Below are positions 54,105 to 63,904 of a stretch of DNA of 64,000 nt, in pieces. Under the pieces are notes generated by a model. That model did no database searches, was not told the origin of the DNA, and was given only the letters and a program-made list of their open reading frames with translations. The stretch covers positions 124,001 to 188,000 of the forward strand of contig NZ_JAKCMI010000012.1 of NCBI RefSeq assembly GCF_021412585.1, given 5' to 3'. The DNA is from Halomonas alkalisoli. Its GTDB lineage: Bacteria > Pseudomonadota > Gammaproteobacteria > Pseudomonadales > Halomonadaceae. How positions within the stretch are numbered: position 1 is the stretch's first letter; each line of letters opens with the position of its first letter. Both the position numbers and the translations under genes were made by a program.

Positions 54105-54686
54105 CTATAGCTCGATGCGTGTCTCGAGAACGGCCAGGAACTGGGCGAGCCACGCTGGGTGAGCAGGCCAGGCCGGGGCGGTGACCAGCTTGCCATCGGT
54201 CACGGCATCGTCCACGGCGATGTCGGCGTAGCGCCCGCCGGCCAGCTCCACTTCGGGGCGGCAAGCCGGGTAGGCCGCGCAGGTGCGGCCTTCCAGTACC
54301 CTGGCGGCCGCCAGAAGCTGGGCTGCGTGACAGATCGCCGCCACCGGCTTGTCGGTATCGAAGAAATGACGCACAAGCTGGATGACCTTCTCGTTCAGGC
54401 GCAGGTATTCCGGGGCGCGACCGCCGGCAATGACCAGGCCGTCGTACTCGGCCGGATCGATATCCGCGAAATCGGCATTGAGGGTGAAGCGGTGTCCCGG
54501 CTTCTCGGTGTAGGTCTGGTCGCCCTCGAAGTCGTGGATGGCGGTGGCAATGCTGTCGCCGGCTCGCTTGTCGGGGCACACGGCATCGACACGATGCCCT
54601 ACGGCCTGCAGGGCCTGGAAGGGCACCATGGTCTCGTAGTCCTCGGCGAAATCGCCACATAGCAAGAGCAAACGTTTGGCGGACAT
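54105..54686 (-). CDS. DJ-1/PfpI family protein
   Basis: 193-aa class I glutamine amidotransferase-like fold. The nucleophile elbow is AAICHAAQL with C119 and the following His. The start [18 protein letters not shown] and E17-type acid (FAEDYETM) are of the PfpI group. Possible activities are protease, deglycase or hydratase; sequence alone does not tell. It stands alone with a 131-nt gap downstream of a YidD-family gene. No signal peptide. Confidence 0.88.
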   Translation of the reverse strand: MSAKRLLLLCGDFAEDYETMVPFQALQAVGHRVDAVCPDKRAGDSIATAIHDFEGDQTYTEKPGHRFTLNADFADIDPAEYDGLVIAGGRAPEYLRLNEKVIQLVRHFFDTDKPVAAICHAAQLLAAARVLEGRTCAAYPACRPEVELAGGRYADIAVDDAVTDGKLVTAPAWPAHPAWLAQFLAVLETRIEL

Positions 54687-54817
54687 TGGCGTATCTCCTG
54701 ATCGGCTCGTTGTGGTTGGGTTGCCGTTGATCAGTCTGGCACGGCCGAGCCGAAGGAGGGTGTTAGCGGGCTACTACAGGGCTGTGATAACAGGATGGCG
54801 TTAGTGGGAGCGCCCTC

Positions 54818-55168
54818 TCAGCGTTCGGCAGCGTGTCCGGTGCAGCGGCAGCGGAAATCCTCGTCGAGCTCCGGGTCATCGCGGCAGAGCCGTTCGCTGG
54901 GGCCGCCGGGCACCGGGTCGATGCCGCCTGCGCTGCCGGGGTGACAGCGCACGATACGACGCGCGGCGAGCCAGCCGCCCTTGAGCGGGCCGTGAACCTG
55001 TATCGCTTCCGCCGTGTAGTGGGAGCAGCTGGGCCAGAAGCGACAGCGGGGCCCCAGCAAGGGGCTCAAGGTGATCTGGTAGAGCTTCACCAGGCCAAGC
55101 ATGAGCAGGCCGAGCCCGCGAGCCAGCAAGCGCCCCAGGCGATGGAGCCAGGCCGCCAGGCAGCGCAT
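54818..55168 (-). CDS. YidD-family membrane protein insertion factor
   Basis: 116-aa protein of the YidD/DUF37 family. The family signature is intact: [31 protein letters not shown], then [21 protein letters not shown] and GGIDPVP. The N-terminus (about 4-28) is an amphipathic or membrane-associated helix. It overlaps or abuts hisI (3-nt gap), not rnpA/yidC, the normal yidD place, so it could be a second copy. Its C-terminus has an extra CRC tail. Confidence 0.85.
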   Translation of the reverse strand: MRCLAAWLHRLGRLLARGLGLLMLGLVKLYQITLSPLLGPRCRFWPSCSHYTAEAIQVHGPLKGGWLAARRIVRCHPGSAGGIDPVPGGPSERLCRDDPELDEDFRCRCTGHAAER

Positions 55169-55171
55169 CGT

Positions 55172-55624
55172 TCAGCGCCCCTCCGCGGGCTTCTGGTAGA
55201 GCGTTTCGGGATCGATCAAGGGCTCGCTGGTGATCCGCGCCGCGTCGCCTTCCAGCGCCACGTAGAAGCAGCTGCGACGGCCGGTATGACAGGCGGGGCC
55301 GGTTTGCTCCACCTGCAGCAGCAGAGTATCGCCGTCACAGTCCAGGCAGGCCCCGCGCAGATGCTGCTGCTGGCCGGAGGACTCCCCCTTGCGCCACAGT
55401 TTCTGCCGCGAGCGCGACCAGTAGCAGACCCGGCCGGTCGCCAGCGTCTCCTCCAGCGACTCCCGGTTCATCCAGGCCATCATCAGCACCTCGCCGCTGT
55501 CATGCTGCTGGGCAATGGCGGGGATCAGGCCGTCGGCGTTGAAGCGAACGGCTTCGAGAATCGTGGCCAGCGGTTGCCGCGCGTTGAGCTCGGCCCGTTC
55601 GAGTTCCTTGAAGGTATCGACCAT
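55172..55624 (-). CDS. hisI: Phosphoribosyl-AMP cyclohydrolase
   Basis: 150-aa enzyme of histidine biosynthesis; hydrolyses the ring of phosphoribosyl-AMP. The metal-binding motifs [23 protein letters not shown] (three Cys) and [19 protein letters not shown] are complete. It is not fused to HisE. The other his genes are elsewhere. It lies 39 nt downstream of the Fur/Zur regulator on the same strand and precedes the YidD-family gene. Confidence 0.96.
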   Translation of the reverse strand: MVDTFKELERAELNARQPLATILEAVRFNADGLIPAIAQQHDSGEVLMMAWMNRESLEETLATGRVCYWSRSRQKLWRKGESSGQQQHLRGACLDCDGDTLLLQVEQTGPACHTGRRSCFYVALEGDAARITSEPLIDPETLYQKPAEGR

Positions 55625-55663
55625 AACGTTTCCACAAGAGGGTATTGAGCTCAGCCACCGATG

Positions 55664-56116
55664 TCAGGCGCGAGCGGCGGCCTCGAGGCAGATATCGCAG
55701 CTGCCCAGCAGCTCGATGGTCTGGCGCTCGACGCGAAAGCCGAGCTGACGAGCCTGGATGTTGAGCTGGTGGTTGACGTCGTCCAGGTGCAGCTCCTCCA
55801 CCCGCCCGCAGTGGCGACAGATCAGCAGCTGAAAGCCGTGCGCATGCTCGGGGCAGGGGCAGGCCACGTAGGCGTTCAGAGACTCGATGCGGTGCACCAG
55901 CCCCTGCTCGATCAAGAAATCGAGGGCGCGGTAGATGGTCGGCGGGCGGGCGGCGGCATGCTCGACCGCCAGGCGGTCGAGGAGGTCGTAGGCCTTCAGT
56001 CCGCCGCTGGCACCGGCGATCATCTCGAGGACGCGCCGCCGAATCGGGGTGAAGCGTACCCCGTGGCGTTGGCACTGTCTTTCCGCCTGCTGCAGCAGGC
56101 TATTTGAATCGGTCAT
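55664..56116 (-). CDS. zur: Fur-family regulator, Zur-like
   Basis: 150-aa Fur fold regulator. The winged helix is at about 1-80 (RVLEMIAGASGGLKAYDLLDRL, PPTIYRALDFLIEQGLVHRIESL) and the dimer/metal domain at 85-150. Structural zinc is held by the CRHC pair (LLICRHCGRVEELH) and the C-terminal CDIC pair. A CPCPEHAHGF stretch is found before it. This pattern fits Zur better than Fur, whose regulatory site has HHDH. No znuABC transporter is next to it. Confidence 0.85.
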   Translation of the reverse strand: MTDSNSLLQQAERQCQRHGVRFTPIRRRVLEMIAGASGGLKAYDLLDRLAVEHAAARPPTIYRALDFLIEQGLVHRIESLNAYVACPCPEHAHGFQLLICRHCGRVEELHLDDVNHQLNIQARQLGFRVERQTIELLGSCDICLEAAARA

Positions 56117-56149
56117 GGGTGACCCGATGCTGAGGAGAATGCCCCCATT

Positions 56150-57151
56150 CTACGCGCTGGGCAGGGGGGCGGCCAGCGGCTGGGGTACAGGAGTCACGCG
56201 CTTGAGCTCCCCGCAGCGGGCAAAGTGTCGTTGGGCAAAGACGACGCGCTCTGCCACGCCGAGGCGGTCAGGCTGCTTTTCGATCAGGTCCAGGCGTGAA
56301 CGCAGCCCTTCTCCGTTGGCCATCTGGATGGCGAGGCCGGGGCGGGCGTTGAGCTCCAGCAACATGGGGCCGCGATTGCGATCGATCACCATATCGGTGC
56401 CGAGGTAGCCGAGCCCGGTCATCTCGTAGCAACCGGCAGCCAGTTCCAGCAGGTTTCTCCAGTCGGGGATACGCAGGCTGGCCAGCTCGTGGCCGGTATC
56501 GGGATGCTCCCGCCGCGGGCGGTCGAACTGGACGCCCCGCACGGCGGTACCCGAGGCGATGTCGAGGCCCACCCCCACGGCGCCCTGGTGCAGGTTTGCC
56601 TTGCCGTCGGAGGCGGCGGTGGAGAGGCGCATCATGGCCATCACCGGGTAGCCCTGAAAGATGATGACGCGGATGTCCGGCACGCCCTCGTAGGTGTACT
56701 CGGAGAGGTGCTCGTCGAAGTTGATCAGGGCTTCGACCATGGCCACGTCAGGCGTGCCGCCCAGCGAATAGAGCCCCGACAGGATATTGGAGACGTGTCG
56801 CTCGAGATCCTTCAGCCCCAGGCGCACGCCGCTGGGCTTGATGAAGCCATCGCCATCGATGCGTTCGATCACCAGGATGCCCTTGCCGCCGCTGCCCTTG
56901 GCCGGCTTGATGACGAAGCCTTCGTGTCCGGCCACCATCTTCTGGAGCTGCTTGACGCCGAACTGGGTCGTGACGGTGCCGATCAGGGCCGGCGTGGTAA
57001 TGCCGTGTCGCTCGGCCAGCAGCTTGGTCTGCAGCTTGTCGTCCACCAGCGGATAGAGCCGACGGTCGTTGTAGCGGCCGATGTAGCGAATGTTGCGGCG
57101 GTTCATGCCGATGATACCGCGCCGCAGGAGTTGGCTAGGTCGTGCCCACAT
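56150..57151 (-). CDS. ATP-grasp alpha-L-glutamate ligase-like protein
   Basis: 333-aa ATP-grasp enzyme of the RimK-related group. The ATP-binding segment is EGFVIKPAKGSGGKGILVIERI (about 90-112). The metal/ATP-binding acidic motif near the C-terminus is PMLLELNARPGLAIQMANG (about 265-283). RimK-type enzymes add glutamate or other residues to a carboxyl group; the acceptor here is unknown. It is 4 nt downstream of the transglutaminase-like 7TM gene and is the third gene of a conserved cassette. Confidence 0.88.
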   Translation of the reverse strand: MWARPSQLLRRGIIGMNRRNIRYIGRYNDRRLYPLVDDKLQTKLLAERHGITTPALIGTVTTQFGVKQLQKMVAGHEGFVIKPAKGSGGKGILVIERIDGDGFIKPSGVRLGLKDLERHVSNILSGLYSLGGTPDVAMVEALINFDEHLSEYTYEGVPDIRVIIFQGYPVMAMMRLSTAASDGKANLHQGAVGVGLDIASGTAVRGVQFDRPRREHPDTGHELASLRIPDWRNLLELAAGCYEMTGLGYLGTDMVIDRNRGPMLLELNARPGLAIQMANGEGLRSRLDLIEKQPDRLGVAERVVFAQRHFARCGELKRVTPVPQPLAAPLPSA

Positions 57152-57155
57152 GGAG

Positions 57156-58661
57156 TCAGTCCTCGGTAACAGGCTTGAAGCGCCGCAGTTCGAGTAGGCG
57201 GTACCCCGTATAGTTCCCCAGCAGCAGGATCAGCGACATGATGATGAGCTGGACGCCCAGGAAGTTGAAGGTGATATGCCGGATCCAGGGATTGTTCATG
57301 GCCAGGTAGGCCAGCACCGCGGTGACCAGGCTGCCACCACCCTGAATCAGCACCTCCTTGGGGCCTTCCTCTTCCCACAGGATCGACATGCGCTCGATGG
57401 TCCAGGCAAGGATGATCATCGGGAAGAAGGTGATGGTCAGACCCGCGTTGAGGCCCACGCGATAGGAGAGCACCGAGAAGATCGAGATGATGGCGATGAC
57501 CGTGATGATCACCGCCGACACTCGCGCCACCAGCAGCAGGTTGAGGTAGGAGAGGTAGTTCCGGATCACCAGTCCCACGGCAACGACCAGGAGAAAGCCG
57601 ATCAGGCCGGTGGGCAGGGTGGTCTGGATAAAGGCCAGGGCGATCAGTACCGGCATGAAGGTGCCGGAGGTCTTGATCCCTACGATGATGCGCAGAAAAA
57701 CCACCACCAGGGCGCCGATCGGTATCAGCAGGATCGTCTGGAACAGTGCCTGCTCTTCCAGGGGCAGGCTGTGTATCGAGAAGTTCAGCAGGGTGTCATC
57801 GGCCAGCTGGCTACGAACGGCGGCGGCGGCCGGTTGGTTCCGCGACAGCATCGAGAAGGTCACCCGGGAGTTGCTGCCCCCCTGCACCTCCAGTACGGCG
57901 CGACCGCCGCTCTCCCACAGCAGAAGATTGTCGGGCTGTCCCTGTGCCCCGCTGGTCGGATTGAACAGCGTCCAGTCGTCTTCGCCGGCAAAGACCTGGA
58001 TCCAGGGGGTGAGGGTCTGGCGCCGGCGTCCGTCTTCCAGCAGCAGCCCGCTGACCTCCCGCGCAGGCACGCCGGCCTGGTTCAGCAGCCTGACCAGCAG
58101 CGTGCTACGCTCGAACTGGGTCAACAGCAGCCGAGAGTTTTCGCCCTGACGGTCCTCGCTGAAGTCGCGAATCAGCTCGCGGGCAAAGGTATAGGGGTCG
58201 GCGCTGCGGGCCCAGGCGCGCTCGATGACCTGCGCTGCGGCGGTATCGTAGGGACGCTCCCAGATGATTTCGCGCTGGGGTGGTACCGGCAGCTCACGCT
58301 GCCTCCTGTCCTCGGTCACCAGCAGGCGCGCCGAGTAGTAGAGCTGTTGACTGCCGGCCGCTTCACGGATCGACCACTGTGCACGGCGGCCGGTTTCGTC
58401 CTGGAGAAACGACAGGCCATAGCCCGGTGAGGCCGTATTCTCTGTCAGCAGGCGATAGCCGCGCTGGTGCTGGGGCAGGGCGAGATCGACACGCACCGGA
58501 TCGCCCAGGGCGGTGAAATCGATGATCGCCTCCACTTCCCATACTGTCCGCTGCTCGCCCTGGGTCCAGGGGACCTCGAACTGGACGTGTCGATGCACGC
58601 TCATGCCGATGCCCACCGCCATCAGCAGGCCTACAATGAGATAGAAGGGCAGTCGTGACAT
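57156..58661 (-). CDS. Transglutaminase-like protein with seven C-terminal membrane helices (UUP family)
   Basis: 501-aa protein. An N-terminal membrane helix at about 6-26 is followed by a periplasmic region (about 30-290) that includes a transglutaminase-like fold without the complete Cys-His-Asp triad (so called inactive transglutaminase). The C-terminal half has seven hydrophobic helices (about 310-480). It is always found between a retropepsin-like protease and an ATP-grasp ligase. Start ATG 58661 (MSRLPFYLIVGLLMAVG); longer readings overlap the upstream gene. Confidence 0.85.
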   Translation of the reverse strand: MSRLPFYLIVGLLMAVGIGMSVHRHVQFEVPWTQGEQRTVWEVEAIIDFTALGDPVRVDLALPQHQRGYRLLTENTASPGYGLSFLQDETGRRAQWSIREAAGSQQLYYSARLLVTEDRRQRELPVPPQREIIWERPYDTAAAQVIERAWARSADPYTFARELIRDFSEDRQGENSRLLLTQFERSTLLVRLLNQAGVPAREVSGLLLEDGRRRQTLTPWIQVFAGEDDWTLFNPTSGAQGQPDNLLLWESGGRAVLEVQGGSNSRVTFSMLSRNQPAAAAVRSQLADDTLLNFSIHSLPLEEQALFQTILLIPIGALVVVFLRIIVGIKTSGTFMPVLIALAFIQTTLPTGLIGFLLVVAVGLVIRNYLSYLNLLLVARVSAVIITVIAIISIFSVLSYRVGLNAGLTITFFPMIILAWTIERMSILWEEEGPKEVLIQGGGSLVTAVLAYLAMNNPWIRHITFNFLGVQLIIMSLILLLGNYTGYRLLELRRFKPVTED

Positions 58662-58695
58662 GAATCTTCCTTGTTGAGGCTGGAGGCGCCGCCGT

Positions 58696-59544
58696 TCAGC
58701 GGTCTTCCTCCTCCTGGTCGTTGAGTTCGTCCTGTGCCGCTTCAGAGGCGGGGCGGCCACCGGGGAACTCGGGCCTTGGGTGCAGGTAGGTCTCGGCGAC
58801 ATCGATCAGTGCGATATCCATCAGGAATCGGCGGCCCAGCAGCACCGGATAGTTGAGGTGAGTACGGTCATTCAGGGTGAATTCAACCGGTTCGCGAATC
58901 GAGCCCAGGGTCATCAGCAAGCTGACTACGGGGCGTGATTCACTGCCGGCGGCCTGCACGATGCGCACGCGTCGCTCGACGGGGGCTTCAATCCATTCAT
59001 CGCGAACCTGATCGACGACGACATCGTCCTCATTGATGCCCATCTTGAAACGCACCCAGTCCTCGCCATCGCGCTCGAAGCGGGTGATTTCCTTGGCCGA
59101 AAGAGAAGACGTGTTGGCACCGGAATCGATACGGGCCCGAAGGTAGGTGCCGATATCGGGCAGGCCGATCCACTCCGAGCGACCCACCAGCTCCTTGTCG
59201 GCAAGGGACGCATCGGCCGCCTCGCTGCATTCCGTCATGACGATGACGGGCTCTTCGCCACGCTGCTCAAGGCGCTGGATATTGCCACGCAGCTCATGGA
59301 GCACGGCATTGGAATCCCTGACATCCGCCATCATCTCGAGCTGGCGAAGGCCATGGTTAGAGAGCCGGTTGTCCGTCTGGTCACAGCGCAGGGCAATCGT
59401 CTGCTCGAGCTGCTCGATGCGTGCATCGAAGGCATCCGGGCTCAGGACGGGATCGGGTTCGACCTGAGGTGACAGGGCGCAGCCGGAAATCAGCAGGGAG
59501 GCCAGCAACCAGGGCGCAACGACGAACGGTGATCTTGGCCGCAT
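58696..59544 (-). CDS. Retropepsin-like aspartic protease lipoprotein (ATP-dependent zinc protease family)
   Basis: 282-aa lipoprotein. The signal ends in the lipobox LISGC (Cys22), so the mature protein is anchored to the membrane. A predicted coiled segment (about 40-100) precedes a retropepsin-type domain (about 120-260), in which the active Asp is in RIDSGANTSSLSA; the other half is LNDRTHLNYPVLLGRRFL. The database name 'ATP-dependent zinc protease' is historical; the D-S-G motif supports an aspartic protease. It is the first gene of the three-gene cassette. Confidence 0.85.
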   Translation of the reverse strand: MRPRSPFVVAPWLLASLLISGCALSPQVEPDPVLSPDAFDARIEQLEQTIALRCDQTDNRLSNHGLRQLEMMADVRDSNAVLHELRGNIQRLEQRGEEPVIVMTECSEAADASLADKELVGRSEWIGLPDIGTYLRARIDSGANTSSLSAKEITRFERDGEDWVRFKMGINEDDVVVDQVRDEWIEAPVERRVRIVQAAGSESRPVVSLLMTLGSIREPVEFTLNDRTHLNYPVLLGRRFLMDIALIDVAETYLHPRPEFPGGRPASEAAQDELNDQEEEDR

Positions 59545-59702
59545 GAGTGAAAAAAACCTCCGTGTCGGGGTTCACCCGAGGCATGGGTGAGGCCTGGAGT
59601 GTGGAGTGGGTCGCGAGCAGTGTCCTCGCGGGGTCGCGACGAGAGATGATAAGGAGTCGGTACCCGGGTTGTCCAACCTCACGGCAAGATCAGCAATTTA
59701 AC

Positions 59703-59717
59703 ATAATATACATTATA
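59703..59717 (-). promoter_or_regulatory. Candidate -10 and dyad upstream of the retropepsin operon
   Basis: Minus-strand TATAAT (59717-59712) overlaps the dyad ATAAT-ATAC-ATTAT. The nearest -35-like TTGCCC is only 14 nt upstream, shorter than usual. The dyad could bind a Fur-family protein such as the Zur encoded three genes downstream, but the match to the Zur consensus is partial. Confidence 0.3.
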
Positions 59718-59786
59718 CGAACACCCGGTCCGGGCAAGTACGAGCCGACACGATCGTCCGAAGGATTCGTAGTCCTGAGATACGAA

Positions 59787-59816
59787 CACCCCCGGAACCA
59801 TCAGGCTCCAGGGGTG
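59787..59816 (-). terminator. Imperfect hairpin after ectC
   Basis: CACCCC...GGGGTG with inner GGA/TCC and CC/GG pairs and two mismatches, 30 nt, lies about 64 nt after the ectC stop. On the minus strand it is followed by TTCGTAT, a weak U-run. Confidence 0.5.
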
Positions 59817-59879
59817 CAGCGTTGGCTTCAGGCTACCTGCCTGGCCAAGGCGCGACAGCTTGGTGCGATACTACTCGGC

Positions 59880-60290
59880 CTAGATCGGTTTCTTGTCGTC
59901 GACATCAGCCGGCGCGTAGGAGCCATCCTCACGATGCACTTCCTTGCCGGTCAACCCTGGCGTAAAGACGCAGGCCAGGTGCATGGTCTCGTGGGCGCGC
60001 AGCAGGTGTTCGTCGTGCTGGTCGAGAATATAGATATCGCCCGGCTTGATCGGCCAGATCTTGCCATCCGCCAGGGTTTCCACTTCACCTTCGCCCTCGA
60101 TGCAGTAGACCGCCTCGAAGTGATGCTTGTAATGGATATGCGTCTCGGTACCCGCGTAGATACGCGTGATATGGAAAGAACAGTTGCCGCCGTCGTCGGC
60201 CAGGCTCAGTCGGGTGCTGTCCCAGGTGCCGCTCTCGGACTTGACCAGGCGGTCGGTCTGACGCGCTTCCTCGAGATTGCGAACGATCAT
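59880..60290 (-). CDS. ectC: L-ectoine synthase
   Basis: 136-aa cupin enzyme that cyclises N-gamma-acetyl-diaminobutyrate to ectoine, the main compatible solute. The cupin motif [26 protein letters not shown] and the second part [16 protein letters not shown] hold the metal residues. The length matches Halomonas EctC. It follows ectB by 81 nt, with a hairpin in the gap. The order ectABC on one strand is typical. Confidence 0.98.
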   Translation of the reverse strand: MIVRNLEEARQTDRLVKSESGTWDSTRLSLADDGGNCSFHITRIYAGTETHIHYKHHFEAVYCIEGEGEVETLADGKIWPIKPGDIYILDQHDEHLLRAHETMHLACVFTPGLTGKEVHREDGSYAPADVDDKKPI

Positions 60291-60318
60291 AGAGTGTCAC
60301 TCCCGTTAACTATTGACG

Positions 60319-60341
60319 GGCCGGCTGCGAGACAACCGGCC
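60319..60341 (-). other. Hairpin in the ectB-ectC spacer
   Basis: GGCCGG (60319-60324) and CCGGCC (60336-60341) with an 11-nt loop. It may stabilise the transcript or tune ectC relative to ectAB. I could not see a good sigma54 site (GG-N10-GC) here. Confidence 0.35.
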
Positions 60342-60371
60342 GATACACTAGACGCTATCGCCCTGCTCTAC

Positions 60372-61694
<1,323 letters not shown>

Positions 61695-61726
61695 TCATCG
61701 GCCACCCAGCGTCTAGCGGACGGGAT

Positions 61727-62305
61727 TCAGAGGCGACCGGTATCGAAGGGACCGATACGCACCAGGTTCTCGGGGTCGTGCTCACCGCCGAGCTGGTCCG
61801 TGGAGAAATATTCACGGCTATTCAGCGGGGCGTGCCAGCGATCGGCCAGACGGCGAAAAAGCCCCCAGGAAGCCTGATTGTCGGGTGTGATGGTGGTTTC
61901 CAGATGGTGCACATCGTCAAGCTCCGGGCGGGTCATGACGGCTTCCACCAGGCGCCGGGCAAGCCCTGTACCGCGAGCCTTCTCACCGACTGCAACCTGC
62001 CACAGGAAGTAGGTGTCGGGCGCGTTGCTCTTCACGTAGCCCGAGACGAAGCCGACGATTTCGCCCTCTTGATTGGTCGCCACCGCGCAGGTATCCCTGA
62101 ACTGCGTCGCCAGCAGCAGGTAGGCGTAAGCGGAATTGACGTCCAGCGGCGGGCAGGATTTGATCAGCTCATAGATGCCCCAGCCGTCATCGGGGTTGGG
62201 CTTGCGGATAAACAGCGGTGCGGCATCGCTGCCAACCACGGCGTCGGCCACGCTGGGCCGTGCCAGATCGGCAGAAGGTGTAAAAGGCTGCGGTGTCACA
62301 TTCAT
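61727..62305 (-). CDS. ectA: Diaminobutyrate N-gamma-acetyltransferase
   Basis: 192-aa GNAT protein that acetylates diaminobutyrate. The wording IRKPNPDDGWGIYELIKSCPPLDVNSAYAYLLLATQF and the acetyl-CoA loop VAVGEKARGTGLARRLVEAV are diagnostic. The sequence recalls H. elongata EctA very closely, so the organism is a near relative. A candidate promoter lies upstream; osmotic induction is expected from the family. gor is 237 nt upstream on the same strand but has its own terminator. Confidence 0.98.
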   Translation of the reverse strand: MNVTPQPFTPSADLARPSVADAVVGSDAAPLFIRKPNPDDGWGIYELIKSCPPLDVNSAYAYLLLATQFRDTCAVATNQEGEIVGFVSGYVKSNAPDTYFLWQVAVGEKARGTGLARRLVEAVMTRPELDDVHHLETTITPDNQASWGLFRRLADRWHAPLNSREYFSTDQLGGEHDPENLVRIGPFDTGRL

Positions 62306-62337
62306 GTTCAGACTTCGCTGTAGCGATGTTACGCATA

Positions 62338-62366
62338 ATGATAACAGGGCTCATGACCAAATCAAA
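62338..62366 (-). promoter_or_regulatory. Candidate ectABC promoter
   Basis: Minus-strand TTTGAT (62366-62361), 17-nt spacer, TATCAT (62343-62338), or TTGATT with 18... shifted by one base with a 16-nt spacer. The start codon of ectA lies about 33 nt after the -10. The region is AT-richer than the surroundings. Known ect promoters of halomonads are osmotically regulated by sigma70/sigma38-type promoters. Confidence 0.45.
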
Positions 62367-62499
62367 ATGGACATTATGCCCCGAGCCACCTTCCATAACA
62401 GAAAATTATGCAACGACACCATCTGTCCGGTGCCCGGTATCGCCCTCTCGCGTCACGCTGATAGTCTAGTCCAGGTTTTTCCTGGCCACCTCACGCAAA

Positions 62500-62526
62500 C
62501 GAGCCGCCCGGGGGCGGCTCGAATGG
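62500..62526 (-). terminator. Terminator of gor
   Basis: On the minus strand CGAGCCGCC-CCCG-GGCGGCTCG, a 9-bp perfect stem at 62521-62500, is followed by TTTGCGTGAGG. It lies 21 nt after the gor stop and isolates ectABC from gor. Confidence 0.75.
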
Positions 62527-62542
62527 AATGTCCTGCATCGGC

Positions 62543-63904
62543 TCAGGTGCGCGATGGGGTCCGCATGGTGACGAACTCCTCGGCGCCGGTCGGGTGGATC
62601 CCCACGGTGGCATCGAAATCGGCCTTGGTCAGGCCTGCCCTCACGGCGATGGCGATACCCTGAATCAGCTCCCCGGCCTCTTCACCGACCATGTGCGCAC
62701 CGACCACCACGTCGCTGGCATCATCGACGATGAGCTTCATCAGGCAACGCTCCTGGCTTCCGGAAAGCGTGTGTTTCATGGGCCGGAAGTCGGTTCGGTA
62801 GACGCGGATCGCCCCATATTTTTCCCGTGCCTGCTCTTCCGAGACACCGACGGTGCCGATGTTCGGATGGCAGAAGACCGCCGTGGCGATATTCTGGTAA
62901 TCCAGAGGCGCCGTCGGGGTGTCGGAGAAGTGATGCTTGACCAGGTGCATGGCCTCGGCGAGGGCCACCGGCGTCAGCTCCGGGCCACCGGTGACGTCGC
63001 CCAGGGCCAGGATGGATGGTACCGATGTCTCGAACCGCTCATTGACCTTCAGCGTGCCATCGTCATTGCAATCGACACCCAGCTCACCGAGGCCAAGCCC
63101 CTCCAGATGAGGCTTGCGGCCGGTAGCTGCAAGCACCGCGTCCACCTCCAGTGTCTCGCCGTTGGTGAGGAACACCAGCAGGCCATTATCGCCCGGTTCG
63201 ATACGCTCGATGTTGGTTTCGAATTGAAGGTTCACGCCCTTGATGGCCATCTGGTCGCGGGCGAACTCCCGAACCTCACGGTCGAAGCCGCGAAGAAACA
63301 GCTCGCCGCGGTAGACCAGGTGGGTCTCACTGCCCAGGCCGTTGAAGATGCTGGCAAATTCCACCGCGATATAACCACCGCCGAGCACCAGGAAGCGCTC
63401 GGGGAAGCGCTCGAGGTCGAAGATCTCGTTGGACGTCACCGTATGTTCGCTACCGGGGAAGTCGGGCACCCAGGGCCAGCCGCCGACGGCAACCAGGATC
63501 CTGGCGGCACTGATGCGCTCACCGCCCACGTCGACATGATGCTCGTCGACCACCTGGGCACGTCCATTGATCAGCCTGACTCCTGCGGTCTCCAGCAGGC
63601 GGCCGTAGATGTCGTTGAGGCGCTTGATTTCACCGCTCTTGTTGTCACGCAGCGTGGCCCAGTCGAAGGTGGGTGCGGCTGGCAGATGCCACCCGAAACC
63701 GCCAGCGTCCTCGAAGGCGTCGTGAAAATGGGCCGCGTAGGAGTAGAGTTTCTTGGGTACGCAACCCACGTTGACGCAGGTGCCTCCCAGGTAGCGATCC
63801 TCGGCCACGGCGACACGTGCGCCCGTGGCGGCGGCGGTGCGCGCCGCACGCACACCGCCGGAACCGGCACCGATGACGAAGAGGTCATAGTCGAAGTCTG
63901 GCAC
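62543..63904 (-). CDS. gor: Glutathione-disulfide reductase
   Basis: 453-aa FAD/NADPH oxidoreductase that keeps glutathione reduced. The FAD loop is [13 protein letters not shown] (about 10-22), the redox disulfide is C43-C48 in [14 protein letters not shown], the NADP loop is [13 protein letters not shown], and the C-terminal His-Glu pair is in [13 protein letters not shown] and [11 protein letters not shown]. The gene lies upstream of ectABC, both facing left. Its own promoter would lie in the last 96 nt of the window, where I see no clear -35/-10. Confidence 0.97.
   Translation of the reverse strand: MPDFDYDLFVIGAGSGGVRAARTAAATGARVAVAEDRYLGGTCVNVGCVPKKLYSYAAHFHDAFEDAGGFGWHLPAAPTFDWATLRDNKSGEIKRLNDIYGRLLETAGVRLINGRAQVVDEHHVDVGGERISAARILVAVGGWPWVPDFPGSEHTVTSNEIFDLERFPERFLVLGGGYIAVEFASIFNGLGSETHLVYRGELFLRGFDREVREFARDQMAIKGVNLQFETNIERIEPGDNGLLVFLTNGETLEVDAVLAATGRKPHLEGLGLGELGVDCNDDGTLKVNERFETSVPSILALGDVTGGPELTPVALAEAMHLVKHHFSDTPTAPLDYQNIATAVFCHPNIGTVGVSEEQAREKYGAIRVYRTDFRPMKHTLSGSQERCLMKLIVDDASDVVVGAHMVGEEAGELIQGIAIAVRAGLTKADFDATVGIHPTGAEEFVTMRTPSRT

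Larger units (their letters stand above)
59545..59879. other. Non-coding gap between cassette promoter and ectC end
   Basis: 335 nt without a credible gene. It holds an AT-rich patch (59697-59720) with a minus-strand TATAAT (59717-59712) and an ATAAT-ATAC-ATTAT dyad (59703-59716), likely the promoter region of the retropepsin operon, and the ectC hairpin at 59787-59816. Confidence 0.5.

Noticed and set aside
60291..60371. Sigma54 promoter for ectC
   Set aside because: No GG-N10-GC pair with the right context was found in the spacer.
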